From the NCBI GenBank assembly GCA_018266215.1, contig JAFEAV010000049.1, positions 1 through 49,052 of the forward strand: 49,052 bases of DNA, in the 5' to 3' direction. The translations under genes were made by a program, and so were the position numbers. The notes below the pieces were generated by a model, which ran no database searches, was not told the DNA's origin, and was given only the letters and a program-made list of their open reading frames with translations. Source of the DNA: Cyanobacteria bacterium SZAS LIN-3. GTDB taxonomy: Bacteria; Cyanobacteriota; Vampirovibrionia; Obscuribacterales; Obscuribacteraceae. Shown here in pieces: positions 40,039 to 47,983 of the stretch (position 1 is its first letter; the number at the start of each line of letters is the position of its first letter).

Positions 40039-41175
40039 ATGCTGAAAAGATATCTTCGCCTGCTCCTGATACTGGCTTTAATCACCTTCTCGGTGACCGC
40101 CTGGCAGCGTTCGCAGTATTTTAGGCCAGCCATGAAAGAGCCGCCTGAGGTGCGGGACACCCTGGGCGTGGCCGACTTCAGCGGCAAGTGGATACTGGAG
40201 CCCAAGTACGAGCAAATCATCTATGTGAAATCGATTGATTCTTTCTGGGTCAAGCTCCCCCGCAGCGAAATAAAGCCGTGGTATCAGCGGCCCCCGTGGC
40301 AGTACTTCACAAACGCACGCTGGAAGCTCCTCGATAGAAATGGAGTAGAACGAAACTCACACTTGCCGGAGAATCTGGAGCCAGTCAGCCTGACATTTTT
40401 CCCAGTCGCACCAGGCATTGCTTACTACCCACGCTTTTTTCAAGCCGCTGGAAGCAACGGCTACGCAATTTGTGATGCTGACGGCAGTCCAGTGACGAAA
40501 GCAATCTACCTCGAAATTTTTGATGTTGGAGATGATCTCTGGCTGGTACGGAGCTTGCGGCAAAAGTCAATGTATGATGTGCTCTGGTCGCCTTTCCAGC
40601 CACATGGTGGAAAACATGCGCTGCCTCCGCCTCTTACGCTTATAGATCATCGCGGAAAAACCATAGCAGTTCTGGATGAATGCATTCGAGGACCCAATGG
40701 AAAATTCAAGAACGGCCAAATGGAATGCAGTAAGGGCTGCCTCCTTCGGAACGTAGACCATCAGGGGAAGGAAACACCCGCCTTTCGTGAGGGAATGTTT
40801 GAACCGCCGTTCGAAGATCTATCTCTGGAGTTCAGGCCGCGAAACAGCGCGACCCTCCGCTGCATAATGCCAATCTCAACGGACAAACCGGTACCGCTTC
40901 TCCCCTATAAATCGCCACCAGACAAAAATGATTGGCAGCCCGTCGAGATGGCTGATGGTCTCTTCAGCGTCTTGATTGCCAACAATGCGAGTCTACATTG
41001 GGGCTTGATCGATAAACGCGGCCAATGGCTCGTGAAGCCTGAATACTGCAGGCTCATGTATTGCAGCCAAGACCGAATAGCCGCCTCAAAAAATCATGCT
41101 CGTGCACTAGCAGCTCAGAACGTCAAGTTCAAAGACGAATCAGACGATTTTTCCGACGGCATGGTGCAGCCTTGA
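40039..41175 (+). CDS. WG-repeat protein, paralogue of the preceding lipoprotein
   Basis: 378 residues. Signal-anchor N-terminus (LRLLLILALITFSVTAW) but no lipobox Cys, unlike its neighbour. Repeats LGVADFSGKWILEPKYEQII, YAICDADGSPVTKAIYLEIF and WGLIDKRGQWLVKPEYCRLM align with the three in the upstream gene. ATG at 40039 follows AGGTAAG three bases after the upstream stop, so the pair is one operon. The lost lipobox suggests one paralogue is lipid-anchored and the other is held by its N-terminal helix or released. Confidence 0.76.
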   Translation: MLKRYLRLLLILALITFSVTAWQRSQYFRPAMKEPPEVRDTLGVADFSGKWILEPKYEQIIYVKSIDSFWVKLPRSEIKPWYQRPPWQYFTNARWKLLDRNGVERNSHLPENLEPVSLTFFPVAPGIAYYPRFFQAAGSNGYAICDADGSPVTKAIYLEIFDVGDDLWLVRSLRQKSMYDVLWSPFQPHGGKHALPPPLTLIDHRGKTIAVLDECIRGPNGKFKNGQMECSKGCLLRNVDHQGKETPAFREGMFEPPFEDLSLEFRPRNSATLRCIMPISTDKPVPLLPYKSPPDKNDWQPVEMADGLFSVLIANNASLHWGLIDKRGQWLVKPEYCRLMYCSQDRIAASKNHARALAAQNVKFKDESDDFSDGMVQP

Positions 41176-41222
41176 AAATTTCGGTAGGTCGTTAATCGAC
41201 GCCACCACTCCCTAAAAACTTC

Positions 41223-41250
41223 TTGCCATCGTCGCATATATGTGTATGAT
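41223..41250 (+). promoter_or_regulatory. Strong promoter immediately before recombinase gene
   Basis: TTGCCA (41223-41228) and TATGAT (41245-41250) with a 16-base spacer; both differ from consensus by one base. The first ATG after the -10 (41258) begins eight bases after it, where the transcript itself should start, and no RBS is present. Confidence 0.6.
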
Positions 41251-41257
41251 ATATGAC

Positions 41258-42589
41258 ATGAATTGGCAATTGAATAGCTCTCTCGGGTCTGGCTCTGCCA
41301 GCCCCGAAACCGTCTCCCCGCTTGGATCAGCGGGCGCAGCACCACCGGCGATGCCGCCAGGTGCCGCAGGTATGAGCCCTGCCGGCGGTGCCAAGGGGAT
41401 AAAAAATGCCGCCACCTCCAGCGGTGCGACCGATAAAAAACTATTCCCGGGCGATCAGGTCAAATCTTTCCAGAAGAAAACAACCAGTGAGAATCTGCCC
41501 AACCTGCACCAGGTGGAGACGCTACAGAAGCTCAGGAGCAAATTTCTCAATCCCTACATCGCACACATCACAGGCGAACGTGCGCTGTCGGTGCATACCC
41601 AGGAAGCTTATCGCCGCGACCTGACATTTTTCTGCAACTGGTTTGCCGCCAGAGGTCTCTTTGTCGACGAAAATTCCCTGAAGATTTTGCGTCGCGACGT
41701 CACCATGTATTTGAGCTATCTCAAGTCGCAAGGTCAGGAAAGCTCTTCCCTGGCCCGGGTCCTGGCCAGCCTGCGAGGTTGGTTTACCTGGCTCAAACAC
41801 TTCAAGCTGATAGACAACGATCCCCTCGAAGGTTTTGAAAATCCGCACAGACAAAAAAAGCTGCCTCTGGTACTGACACCGCAGGAGGTGCTGGCCATCA
41901 TTGAGACAGCTATCGAGCCCAGGGAAGCAGCGATGGTAGAGCTCATGTACAGCTCCGGCCTGCGAGTCTCGGAGCTTATCGGCCTCAATATTTCGGACCT
42001 TAATATGGCGCAGGGTTATCTCAAGTGCGTGGGCAAAGGTTCAAAAGAACGCATTGTCCCGATCGGCTCAAAAGCGCAGCAGTCGATTGAGGCGTACCTT
42101 ACTATCCAGGAAAAACAAAAGCGCGACCTGGCTGTGGCCAAAGTTAAGGCCCAACTTGAGCGCAAAGGTCCCGGTCGGCCGCGCAAAGTTGCAGCCGCAA
42201 GCGAAACAGCAAACGCCCCGCTCAATTTACCGGGCACTCGCAGACGCGGCGGAGCCATCCAGGACATGACCCCACTCTTTCAAGACGAGCAGGGCAAGAG
42301 GCTTTCGCGTCTTGTGGTCTGGCAAATAATCAAACGTCTGGCCAAAAAAGCCGGCATTACAAAGGATATTTCGCCCCACACGTTCAGGCACAGTTTTGCC
42401 ACCCATCTACTTGAAAACGGTGCGGACCTTCGAGCGGTGCAGGAATTGCTCGGCCATGCCAACCTTGTAACAACCCAGCTTTACACCCATGTCAGCCGCG
42501 CCCATCTCAAAAATGCCTATCAAAACGCGCAGCTTAACTTTGGCGTGGGCGATCCGCTGCAATTTAGTCCCGACTTGCCGATAAAATAG
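41258..42589 (+). CDS. Tyrosine recombinase (XerC/XerD-like) with AT-hook insertion
   Basis: 443 residues. Residues 1-90 are a low-complexity Pro/Gly/Ala/Ser tail. A SAM-like N-terminal DNA-binding domain follows (about 95-190). The catalytic domain has Arg236 (SSGLRVSEL), Lys in GKGSKERIVPI, His374-x-x-Arg377 (HTFRHSFATH), the second His in LLGHANLVTTQ and the nucleophile Tyr409 (QLYTHVS). Between the Lys and the HxxR box lies an extra loop of about 50 residues containing KGPGRPRKV (302-311), an AT-hook-like motif. The enzyme probably resolves chromosome dimers or integrates mobile DNA. ATGs at 41240 and 41246 lie inside the promoter, so 41258 is chosen. Confidence 0.86.
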   Translation: MNWQLNSSLGSGSASPETVSPLGSAGAAPPAMPPGAAGMSPAGGAKGIKNAATSSGATDKKLFPGDQVKSFQKKTTSENLPNLHQVETLQKLRSKFLNPYIAHITGERALSVHTQEAYRRDLTFFCNWFAARGLFVDENSLKILRRDVTMYLSYLKSQGQESSSLARVLASLRGWFTWLKHFKLIDNDPLEGFENPHRQKKLPLVLTPQEVLAIIETAIEPREAAMVELMYSSGLRVSELIGLNISDLNMAQGYLKCVGKGSKERIVPIGSKAQQSIEAYLTIQEKQKRDLAVAKVKAQLERKGPGRPRKVAAASETANAPLNLPGTRRRGGAIQDMTPLFQDEQGKRLSRLVVWQIIKRLAKKAGITKDISPHTFRHSFATHLLENGADLRAVQELLGHANLVTTQLYTHVSRAHLKNAYQNAQLNFGVGDPLQFSPDLPIK

Positions 42590-42622
42590 ACCTCCCGGAT
42601 CTATTTTTGAGGCAAGTCAGCA

Positions 42623-44110
42623 ATGCTCAGTTGGGACAGAATTTCGGCCGCGTTCATCGCCACGTCTACAACCATCGCCCTTCTCCTCTCATGCGCTGTG
42701 GGCGCGGCAGCACCCGGTCAGGCGCAGGGTCTGCTGCAAGGGTCTTCGCAGCACAGCAAACAGCAGGACGGCCCTACTTATCAGGCCTCCCGTGACGACA
42801 TGTCCGTTTGTTATGCCACCACACGCCTGAGCGACAATTCGTCGGGACAAGCTACATACGGCGGACTGCGCAATCTCGACTATGGTCAGGGCTCCATTGA
42901 ATACGGCACAGCCACACTGGCCAGACCCGCCGGTTACCAGACGATAAGCGGAGTACCGGGATGGGCGGAGGTGCGCGAACAGATGACCGCCGCCGACAAT
43001 TATTTCAACGCGGCACAAATCAAGCGACTGAACAAAGAATCACAGGCGACCTTTTTCAACCGCCTGAAAAATTTCCACGGGCAGATTCTCATCTATGTAC
43101 ACGGCTACGATGAGCTCTTCGACAGCGCAATTAAAGAGATGGCGGAGCTGGCCAATGAATTTCAGGCCCGCTCGCCTTCGACTCCCCTACTGGCGATTGC
43201 TTTCTCCTGGCCATCACCCGGCAGCACCACCGCCTATAGTGCCGATGAAGCAAGCCTTGAGTGGAGCGAAAAACCCTTTCGCGAATTTATCAATCAGGTA
43301 ATTCAAAACAAAGCTGCGGACAGCCCGGTAGATTTGCTTGCACACTCAATGGGCTCACGCTATGCCTTCAACTATGCGCTCAGCCAGGAAGCAAACGGCA
43401 CCACGCAGGCACCTGCTTTCAGAAATATTTTCCTCTCTTGCTCCGACGTCGACTACCACACAGCCGAAGCGCGCAGAGAAAGCGTGCAAAATTGCGCCTC
43501 CAAAATGGTCTATGTCTTTGTCAACGACAATGACGGTCCACTGCTCACTTCGCAGCTACTGCACCAGGCAGCAAGACTGGGACGACCCATCGATCCCGGC
43601 AATAACTCCAGCATGAGCTCCGGACTGGCCGCTCAACCATCAGGTTTACCCGGGGGTAAAACAGGATTTCTCGGCGATCCCAGTCTCCTGCTGAACCAGG
43701 CTGAGAATATGCTGTCGGACAAAGCCGTCGCCATTTTTGGACAGAAGGCTCGCTCCCTGGTCGACCAATTTACAACCGGCGGCAGGCCGGTGTTTACAAA
43801 AGGTGGTCAAGTCAGCGGGGAGCAAACACAGGACGTCACCAACTGGTTGGCTAAAGACGCCTATCTCAGCCGCAACTGGGGCACTCGCTCAAGACTCATA
43901 GACGATACCGGTTTTGTCACCATCAACATGGGACACCGCCTGGCCTGGCCCTTGATCGCCGGACTGATGCTGGACCCGCCGCAGGATGCGCCGTTTACAT
44001 TTGCGCCCCTGCACAAACGGCCTGATGCCGCCATGCTCAAAATCATGGGAGGCACACCCACATACCTGTACAGGTACGATCGGCTGGACCTTTCGCGGCT
44101 TTCCCGTTAA
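42623..44110 (+). CDS. Secreted alpha/beta hydrolase, DUF900-type esterase
   Basis: 495 residues. Signal peptide (STTIALLLSCAVGAAAPGQA). The DUF900 esterase core shows YATTRLSDNSSGQATYGGLR (about 66-85), the oxyanion-hole block ILIYVHGYDELFDSA, AFSWPSPGSTTAYSADEASLEWS, and the nucleophile elbow LLAHSMGSRYAF. The second half (about 330-495) has no match I know and contains GRPVFTKGG and the Trp-rich SRNWGTRSRL. ATG at 42623 follows GAGGCAAG. Probably periplasmic hydrolysis of esters. It lies 33 bases after the recombinase stop on the same strand. Confidence 0.82.
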   Translation: MLSWDRISAAFIATSTTIALLLSCAVGAAAPGQAQGLLQGSSQHSKQQDGPTYQASRDDMSVCYATTRLSDNSSGQATYGGLRNLDYGQGSIEYGTATLARPAGYQTISGVPGWAEVREQMTAADNYFNAAQIKRLNKESQATFFNRLKNFHGQILIYVHGYDELFDSAIKEMAELANEFQARSPSTPLLAIAFSWPSPGSTTAYSADEASLEWSEKPFREFINQVIQNKAADSPVDLLAHSMGSRYAFNYALSQEANGTTQAPAFRNIFLSCSDVDYHTAEARRESVQNCASKMVYVFVNDNDGPLLTSQLLHQAARLGRPIDPGNNSSMSSGLAAQPSGLPGGKTGFLGDPSLLLNQAENMLSDKAVAIFGQKARSLVDQFTTGGRPVFTKGGQVSGEQTQDVTNWLAKDAYLSRNWGTRSRLIDDTGFVTINMGHRLAWPLIAGLMLDPPQDAPFTFAPLHKRPDAAMLKIMGGTPTYLYRYDRLDLSRLSR

Positions 44111-44306
44111 TTCTTATGAATAAACTTTAATTGCACCTTTTGCAGGAATGGCTGTCCCATGAGATACTTTAAGGTCTGATCTTCACGGCGTCCGGGAAGT
44201 TGACAGACAAGCCTAGGGGCATGACATGCACAGGCTTCAACGGACGGTCGGGGATCTGGTTTAGAAACAACCAAAACAACCAAGAACAATATAGGTTAAC
44301 TATTAC

Positions 44307-45521
44307 ATGAGTCGAAGCAAGGTAGAGGGCACCAAAATTGCCCAGGCCGCCAAGGACCTCAACGTCACATCAGTCACAATCAGACGTTACATCCAAGAGT
44401 TTGATATCGAAACAGCAACAGACGAGAACGGCATCAAAGTATTGCCGGCACAAGCGCTGTCCGAGCTGCAGGAAATCCGTCGTTTGAAAGAAGACGGCAT
44501 GACCAATCCCAAGGTGCTCGAACACCTGGAAGAAATGCGCTCCAAGCCGGCCAAAGCCGAAAAAGAAACCAAGGCCAAAGGCAAAGCTACTCGCGTAGTC
44601 AAAACAACGGCCAAATCCAAAGCCAAAGCCGCCGTCGAAGAAGCTGATGACGACGAGGAAGAGGAAGAAGCAGCACCGCCGCCCAAGGCCGCCGCTAAAG
44701 TAAAGGAAGATTCGCGCGCTAAAACCGTCCGAGGAAAAGCAGCCAAGGAAGCCGTTAAGGAAGCCGAGGAAGACGAAGCCGAAAGTGAAGAAGCACAGTC
44801 CGCTTCAGAAGGCGAAGAGGGCGGTGAAGAAGGCATCAGTCTGGGCGAAGGAGATGGTTCCGAACGCTCCAAGCACACACTGGTTTGCCAGACCTGCACA
44901 AAAACTTTCGAACATATGAATCCGCGCTTGAGAGACTGTCTCGATTGCTACAGAGCGAAGCGCAAAGAAAGACGTCGCGGTGGAGACAAGCACAAAAATG
45001 TTGTGCCCAACCCCATTGCCCAGCAAGTAGTGAACAAGGCTCAGCAAGCCAGTGCCGCATCAACGGCGAGAGAACCACGCGAAGGCAGAGAGCCTCGCGA
45101 AGGTAGAGAACCGCGTGAATTCAGAGAGCGCGAAGATAAAGTGGTCAATTTCTCCGTCGGCGAAGGAAGCCCGGCAAGAGAGCCGCGTGACCTGAGAGAC
45201 AGAGCTGTTCCAGCTAATGCTGCTGTTACTGCCGCAATGCAAAGACAGGCTGCCGCGCAAAACGAACAGCCGACGGCCTGGGCTCAGATGCAGAAGCCGG
45301 TGCGCTCATACCGCAAGGCAATAGAAGAAACAAGATTGATCACGGGTTCGCTCAAGAGACGTCTGGAAAGACCGGATCTGCCGGAAGGCGAAAGACGCTG
45401 GCTCGAACAAATCTATGCTTATCAGTTGATCCTGCACCAGGGTTGGAGACACCTCGCCGAATACAAATCCGGCAGCCCCAGCCAGGCCAAGCAACAACAG
45501 CAAGCTCAAGAAGAAGCCTAA
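44307..45521 (+). CDS. MerR-like HTH plus zinc-knuckle protein, disordered middle
   Basis: 404 residues. Residues 9-75 look like a MerR-type helix-turn-helix (IAQAAKDLNVTSVTIRRYIQEF, then ALSELQEIRRLKEDGMTN). Residues 80-185 are highly charged, Lys/Ala then Glu/Asp-rich, probably disordered. Near 193-215 is a Cys4 pattern, CQTC...CLDC, followed by basic RAKRKERRRGG. Residues 255-290 hold three 6-residue repeats REPREG. The last 90 residues are helical with ITGSLKRRLERPDLPEGERRWLEQI. An unusual mix: DNA binding plus zinc and disordered acidic/basic parts. No family known to me. Start ATG at 44307 lacks a clear RBS. Confidence 0.65.
   Translation: MSRSKVEGTKIAQAAKDLNVTSVTIRRYIQEFDIETATDENGIKVLPAQALSELQEIRRLKEDGMTNPKVLEHLEEMRSKPAKAEKETKAKGKATRVVKTTAKSKAKAAVEEADDDEEEEEAAPPPKAAAKVKEDSRAKTVRGKAAKEAVKEAEEDEAESEEAQSASEGEEGGEEGISLGEGDGSERSKHTLVCQTCTKTFEHMNPRLRDCLDCYRAKRKERRRGGDKHKNVVPNPIAQQVVNKAQQASAASTAREPREGREPREGREPREFREREDKVVNFSVGEGSPAREPRDLRDRAVPANAAVTAAMQRQAAAQNEQPTAWAQMQKPVRSYRKAIEETRLITGSLKRRLERPDLPEGERRWLEQIYAYQLILHQGWRHLAEYKSGSPSQAKQQQQAQEEA
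45069..45122 (+). repeat. Three 18-base repeats encoding Arg-Glu-Pro-Arg-Glu-Gly
   Basis: Units begin at 45069, 45087 and 45105 and encode REPREG, REPREG and REPREF in the zinc-knuckle protein. Confidence 0.85.
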
Positions 45522-46558
45522 AAGGGCTCAGGCAGCTCTCGCAGCAGCACAGGCTGTCCACCCTGGGTGGGCGGAAATTGCAGCGCCGTCGGATTGGCCA
45601 CGGCTCCACCGGGTACGCCACCACCGGCGGCACCAGGGACAGCGGCCGCAGTCGGACCCGGGCCCGGGGCACTGGGACCAAAAGCAGTGGTTGAGGGCGG
45701 CACCGTCGGCGCCACCAGCTTCGTCAAATCAAGTGTGCGATTGACACGCACCGGTACAAGCGTTCCGCTCTTTACCTGAAACTCCGGTCCACGGTTGCGA
45801 TTGCCGGCAACATAGCCGATGCCGGATCCAAATGATCCGAACATCGACGACAGCTGTTGACCATATGATTTGATGCCGAATCCCGAGCCCATCACTTTGG
45901 GCGGTTGCTTCTGAATGGCGTTGGGATTGTGGTCGATGGTACCGCCAAAGGGCATGGAGCGCCCATCGGGGAAGACCAGGGTGGTCAAACTGATGGACAT
46001 TGTGCCGGGCATACCCATGCCGTTGGCATTGGAGGCCGGTTTGACATTGACTACTGTGCCGACTATGCGCGCATTGCGCGGAATAACTTCCATACCATTG
46101 AGGAAAAACCCGTCGTTAAGCACAATTGAAAAGAGGTCGCCCACTTCGGACTTGTGCGAGGAGAGGTCATCTTTGATAGTGCCGGTCAAAACGGTACCGG
46201 CGGGGATGCGTGTGCTGAGGATGTGCTGAATGATGCTGTTGCCGCCCGCGCCGACGGGATAATTAGGCGCGCCCATCCCCGGGACCGAACCCATACCCGG
46301 CACCGAACCCATTCCCGGCACTTTGCCCATACCAGGCAGAGCACCGTTCTGGCCGCCGGAACTGTTCAAACCAGCAAAAGGATTGTTTCCCGGCTGCTGC
46401 AAAAAGCCCGAAGTGATTGGCCCGGTTGGCACAGGGCCGGCCGGGTTTTGCATCTGAGACTGTTCTCGGGCCAGCGCGGCGCCCGGCAAAAAGAGGGCGC
46501 TTACCGCTATAGGAGCCAGAAGAGTAAATAATGCCAGTCTGTTCAATTGCTGAGCCAC
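45518..46558 (-). CDS. Secreted protein with TrbI/VirB10-like middle and Pro/Gly repeats
   Basis: 346 residues. Signal peptide (LALFTLLAPIAVSALFLPGAALA). Residues 70-105 are a PGMG repeat. The middle (about 110-190) resembles the beta-rich VirB10/TrbI domain: ILSTRIPAGTVLTGTIKDDLSS, GDLFSIVLNDGFFLNGMEVIPRNARIVGTVVN. The C-terminal 80 residues are Pro/Gly/Ala-rich. No other type IV secretion gene is near, so it may be a stand-alone outer-membrane-linked protein. GTG start at 46558 with a poor RBS. Divergent from rpsF with a palindrome in the shared promoter region. Confidence 0.68.
   Translation of the reverse strand: MAQQLNRLALFTLLAPIAVSALFLPGAALAREQSQMQNPAGPVPTGPITSGFLQQPGNNPFAGLNSSGGQNGALPGMGKVPGMGSVPGMGSVPGMGAPNYPVGAGGNSIIQHILSTRIPAGTVLTGTIKDDLSSHKSEVGDLFSIVLNDGFFLNGMEVIPRNARIVGTVVNVKPASNANGMGMPGTMSISLTTLVFPDGRSMPFGGTIDHNPNAIQKQPPKVMGSGFGIKSYGQQLSSMFGSFGSGIGYVAGNRNRGPEFQVKSGTLVPVRVNRTLDLTKLVAPTVPPSTTAFGPSAPGPGPTAAAVPGAAGGGVPGGAVANPTALQFPPTQGGQPVLLRELPEPF
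46272..46343 (-). repeat. Four 18-base repeats encoding Pro-Gly-Met-Gly
   Basis: Units at 46272, 46290, 46308 and 46326 begin CCCAT and encode PGMG-containing hexapeptides of the secreted protein. Confidence 0.8.
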
Positions 46559-46606
46559 CGTTTAACTAAGCTCATTCTAAGTTGATTACAAGCATTTAGG
46601 CAAATA

Positions 46607-46620
46607 ATTCTAAATAGAAT
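46607..46620 (+). promoter_or_regulatory. Palindrome with -10-like half in divergent promoter region
   Basis: ATTCTA-AA-TAGAAT is a perfect 6+6 inverted repeat. Its right half TAGAAT is one base from the -10 consensus and faces rpsF, 134 bases upstream of the start codon. The -35 at 17 bases is poor. Confidence 0.4.
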
Positions 46621-46667
46621 GCGTGGGAGAAATACGGCCGGGCGCCCAGAGTGTTAAGATCGGCAAT

Positions 46668-46715
46668 CCCGAAGTACTCGGGTAGCAAGTAGCAAGGTAA
46701 CTCCTTGTCCCTTGC
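46668..46715 (+). promoter_or_regulatory. Two hairpins in the rpsF leader, candidate S6:S18 binding leader
   Basis: First hairpin CCCGA-agtac-TCGGG (46668-46682). Second hairpin: outer stem GCAAG/CTTGC (46685-46689 with 46711-46715), a three-by-three internal loop (TAG opposite TCC), inner stem CAAGG/CCTTG around a five-base loop. In many bacteria the S6:S18 complex binds its own leader; whether this is that element needs a covariance search. Confidence 0.4.
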
Positions 46716-46753
46716 CTGCACAGCAGGACGTTTAGACCAGAGGGGATAAAGCA

Positions 46754-47077
46754 TTGGCTGAATCTAAAAAACACAAAAACTACGAAGCGGTATTCATCAT
46801 CAGACCAAATCTCGATGAAGACGCCGTTGATCGTACCGTTGCCACCGTAGAAGAGTTTGTAAAAGCTCAGGGCGGCATGATCGACTCAATCGACAAAAAG
46901 GGCCGTAAGAGACTGGCCTATGAAGTAGACAAGATGCGCGACGGCTACTATGTAGTGATGAACTACAGAGCCAAGCCCGAATCAGTCGCACCTTTTAAGA
47001 GAATGATGACTCTGTCTGAAGACATCATGCGTTCACTCGTGGTCTATCTGGAACCTTCGGAAGTTGGCAAGTCCTGA
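46754..47077 (+). CDS. rpsF: 30S ribosomal protein S6
   Basis: 107-residue 30S platform protein that pairs with S18. The ferredoxin-like fold is visible: YEAVFIIRPNLDEDAVDRTV, GMIDSIDKKGRKRLAYEV, GYYVVMNYRAKPES, and LVVYLEP at the end. The start is TTG at 46754, eight bases after GAGGGG. First gene of the rpsF-ssb-rpsR cluster, with the long structured leader just described. Confidence 0.96.
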   Translation: MAESKKHKNYEAVFIIRPNLDEDAVDRTVATVEEFVKAQGGMIDSIDKKGRKRLAYEVDKMRDGYYVVMNYRAKPESVAPFKRMMTLSEDIMRSLVVYLEPSEVGKS

Positions 47078-47130
47078 TCGGACTTACTTCATCCATTTCC
47101 TTTCAGTTAACCCACAGAGGAAGGTACGTC

Positions 47131-47607
47131 ATGAGTCTAAGCAAAATTGTCATTTCCGGCCGGGTAGTCAAAGCGCCCGAAAAGCGTTTTACACCAAACA
47201 ACAACGTTGCCGTAACCGAATTTACAATCGGTGTTGATTCTCCCAACCGTCAGGATGGCAGCGTCGATACCAACTTTGTGAAGGTAATCACCTGGAGAGA
47301 TCTGGCCGAGCGTTGCGCTCAGGAACTCAAAAAAGGTGATGTGGTGGCTGTTGACGGTCGACTGCAAATCAATAACTACACAAACGCCGAAGGCCAGAAG
47401 AAGCGTGATGTGGAAATTGATGCTTCCAGTGTCGAAAACCTTTCCCAGACCGTCTCCTCCGGCAGATCATCAAGCTCAGCCGGCGACGCGGAAGTAGAGA
47501 AAAAGCTGGCTCCCGTTGCCAGCCGCCCAGCCAAGGGAAGCGATAAAGCCGCCGACCCCGAAGATCTGGACGCAATCTTTTCTTCCGAAGACGAAATACC
47601 CTTTTAA
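47131..47607 (+). CDS. ssb: Single-stranded DNA-binding protein
   Basis: 158-residue SSB. The OB-fold fills about 1-105 (KIVISGRVVKAPEKRFTPNN, VAVTEFTIGVDS, NFVKVITWRDLAERCAQELKKGD, VDGRLQINNYTNAEGQKK). A disordered Ser/Gly/Asp linker leads to the conserved acidic tip SSEDEIPF, which recruits repair and replication proteins. ATG at 47131 follows GAGGAAGG. Lies 53 bases after rpsF and 23 before rpsR. Confidence 0.96.
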   Translation: MSLSKIVISGRVVKAPEKRFTPNNNVAVTEFTIGVDSPNRQDGSVDTNFVKVITWRDLAERCAQELKKGDVVAVDGRLQINNYTNAEGQKKRDVEIDASSVENLSQTVSSGRSSSSAGDAEVEKKLAPVASRPAKGSDKAADPEDLDAIFSSEDEIPF

Positions 47608-47630
47608 ATTGAGATTAAGGAGCTACTTAA

Positions 47631-47873
47631 ATGGTTAGAATGTCCCAGGATTCAGCACCTCCGCGCCGTCGCAAGACCTGCGGTTTCTGCGCTGACAAAG
47701 TCGATTTTATCGATTACAAAGATCCGAACCGTCTGAAAAAGTTTGTAACTGAACGTGGCAAAATTTTGCCGAGACGTATCAGCGGCAACTGTGCAAAGCA
47801 CCAGAGATCCCTCACAGTGGCCATTAAACGGGCCCGTGACATCGCCCTCATGCCTTACATGGCTGAAGGCTAA
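47631..47873 (+). CDS. rpsR: 30S ribosomal protein S18
   Basis: 80 residues. S18 core with RRRKTCGFCADKVDFIDYK, then NRLKKFVTERGKILPRRI and SGNCAKHQRSLTVAIKRARD. A CxxC pair and NCAKH keep possible zinc ligands. Follows ssb closely (23 bases, AAGGAG RBS). The last gene of the cluster before the tRNA. Confidence 0.96.
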   Translation: MVRMSQDSAPPRRRKTCGFCADKVDFIDYKDPNRLKKFVTERGKILPRRISGNCAKHQRSLTVAIKRARDIALMPYMAEG

Positions 47874-47964
47874 AACCCTGAAAATCTGAGCCGGATTAAT
47901 TGATCCGCGTTAACCGGCAAATAAGCTTGTAACTGGGCAAATAGAAATTAGATCGCGCCTGTTG

Positions 47965-47970
47965 TAAGAT
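47965..47970 (+). promoter_or_regulatory. Possible -10 box for tRNA-Leu
   Basis: TAAGAT lies 13 bases before the mature tRNA end, a plausible -10. The -35 position is weak (TAGAAA), so the tRNA may instead be read from rpsF. Confidence 0.3.
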
Positions 47971-47983
47971 TATTTGCTAACGC

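Noticed and set aside
41258..42589. Recombinase as the integrase of a genomic island
   Set aside because: No tRNA-end duplication, flanking direct repeats or phage/plasmid genes are seen nearby; the tRNA-Leu is over 5 kb away with ribosomal genes beside it.
42583..42607. AT-rich hairpin after the recombinase stop as a terminator
   Set aside because: The eight-pair stem has just one G-C pair with a nine-base loop, and the esterase RBS follows at once; too weak to call.
44200..44227. TTGACA ... TGACAT as a promoter for the HTH/zinc protein
   Set aside because: The -35 is perfect but the -10 candidate matches only three of six bases, so it is not listed as a feature.
45069..45122. Short repeats considered as a CRISPR-like array
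   Set aside because: Units are in-frame coding repeats without spacers and no cas genes are present.
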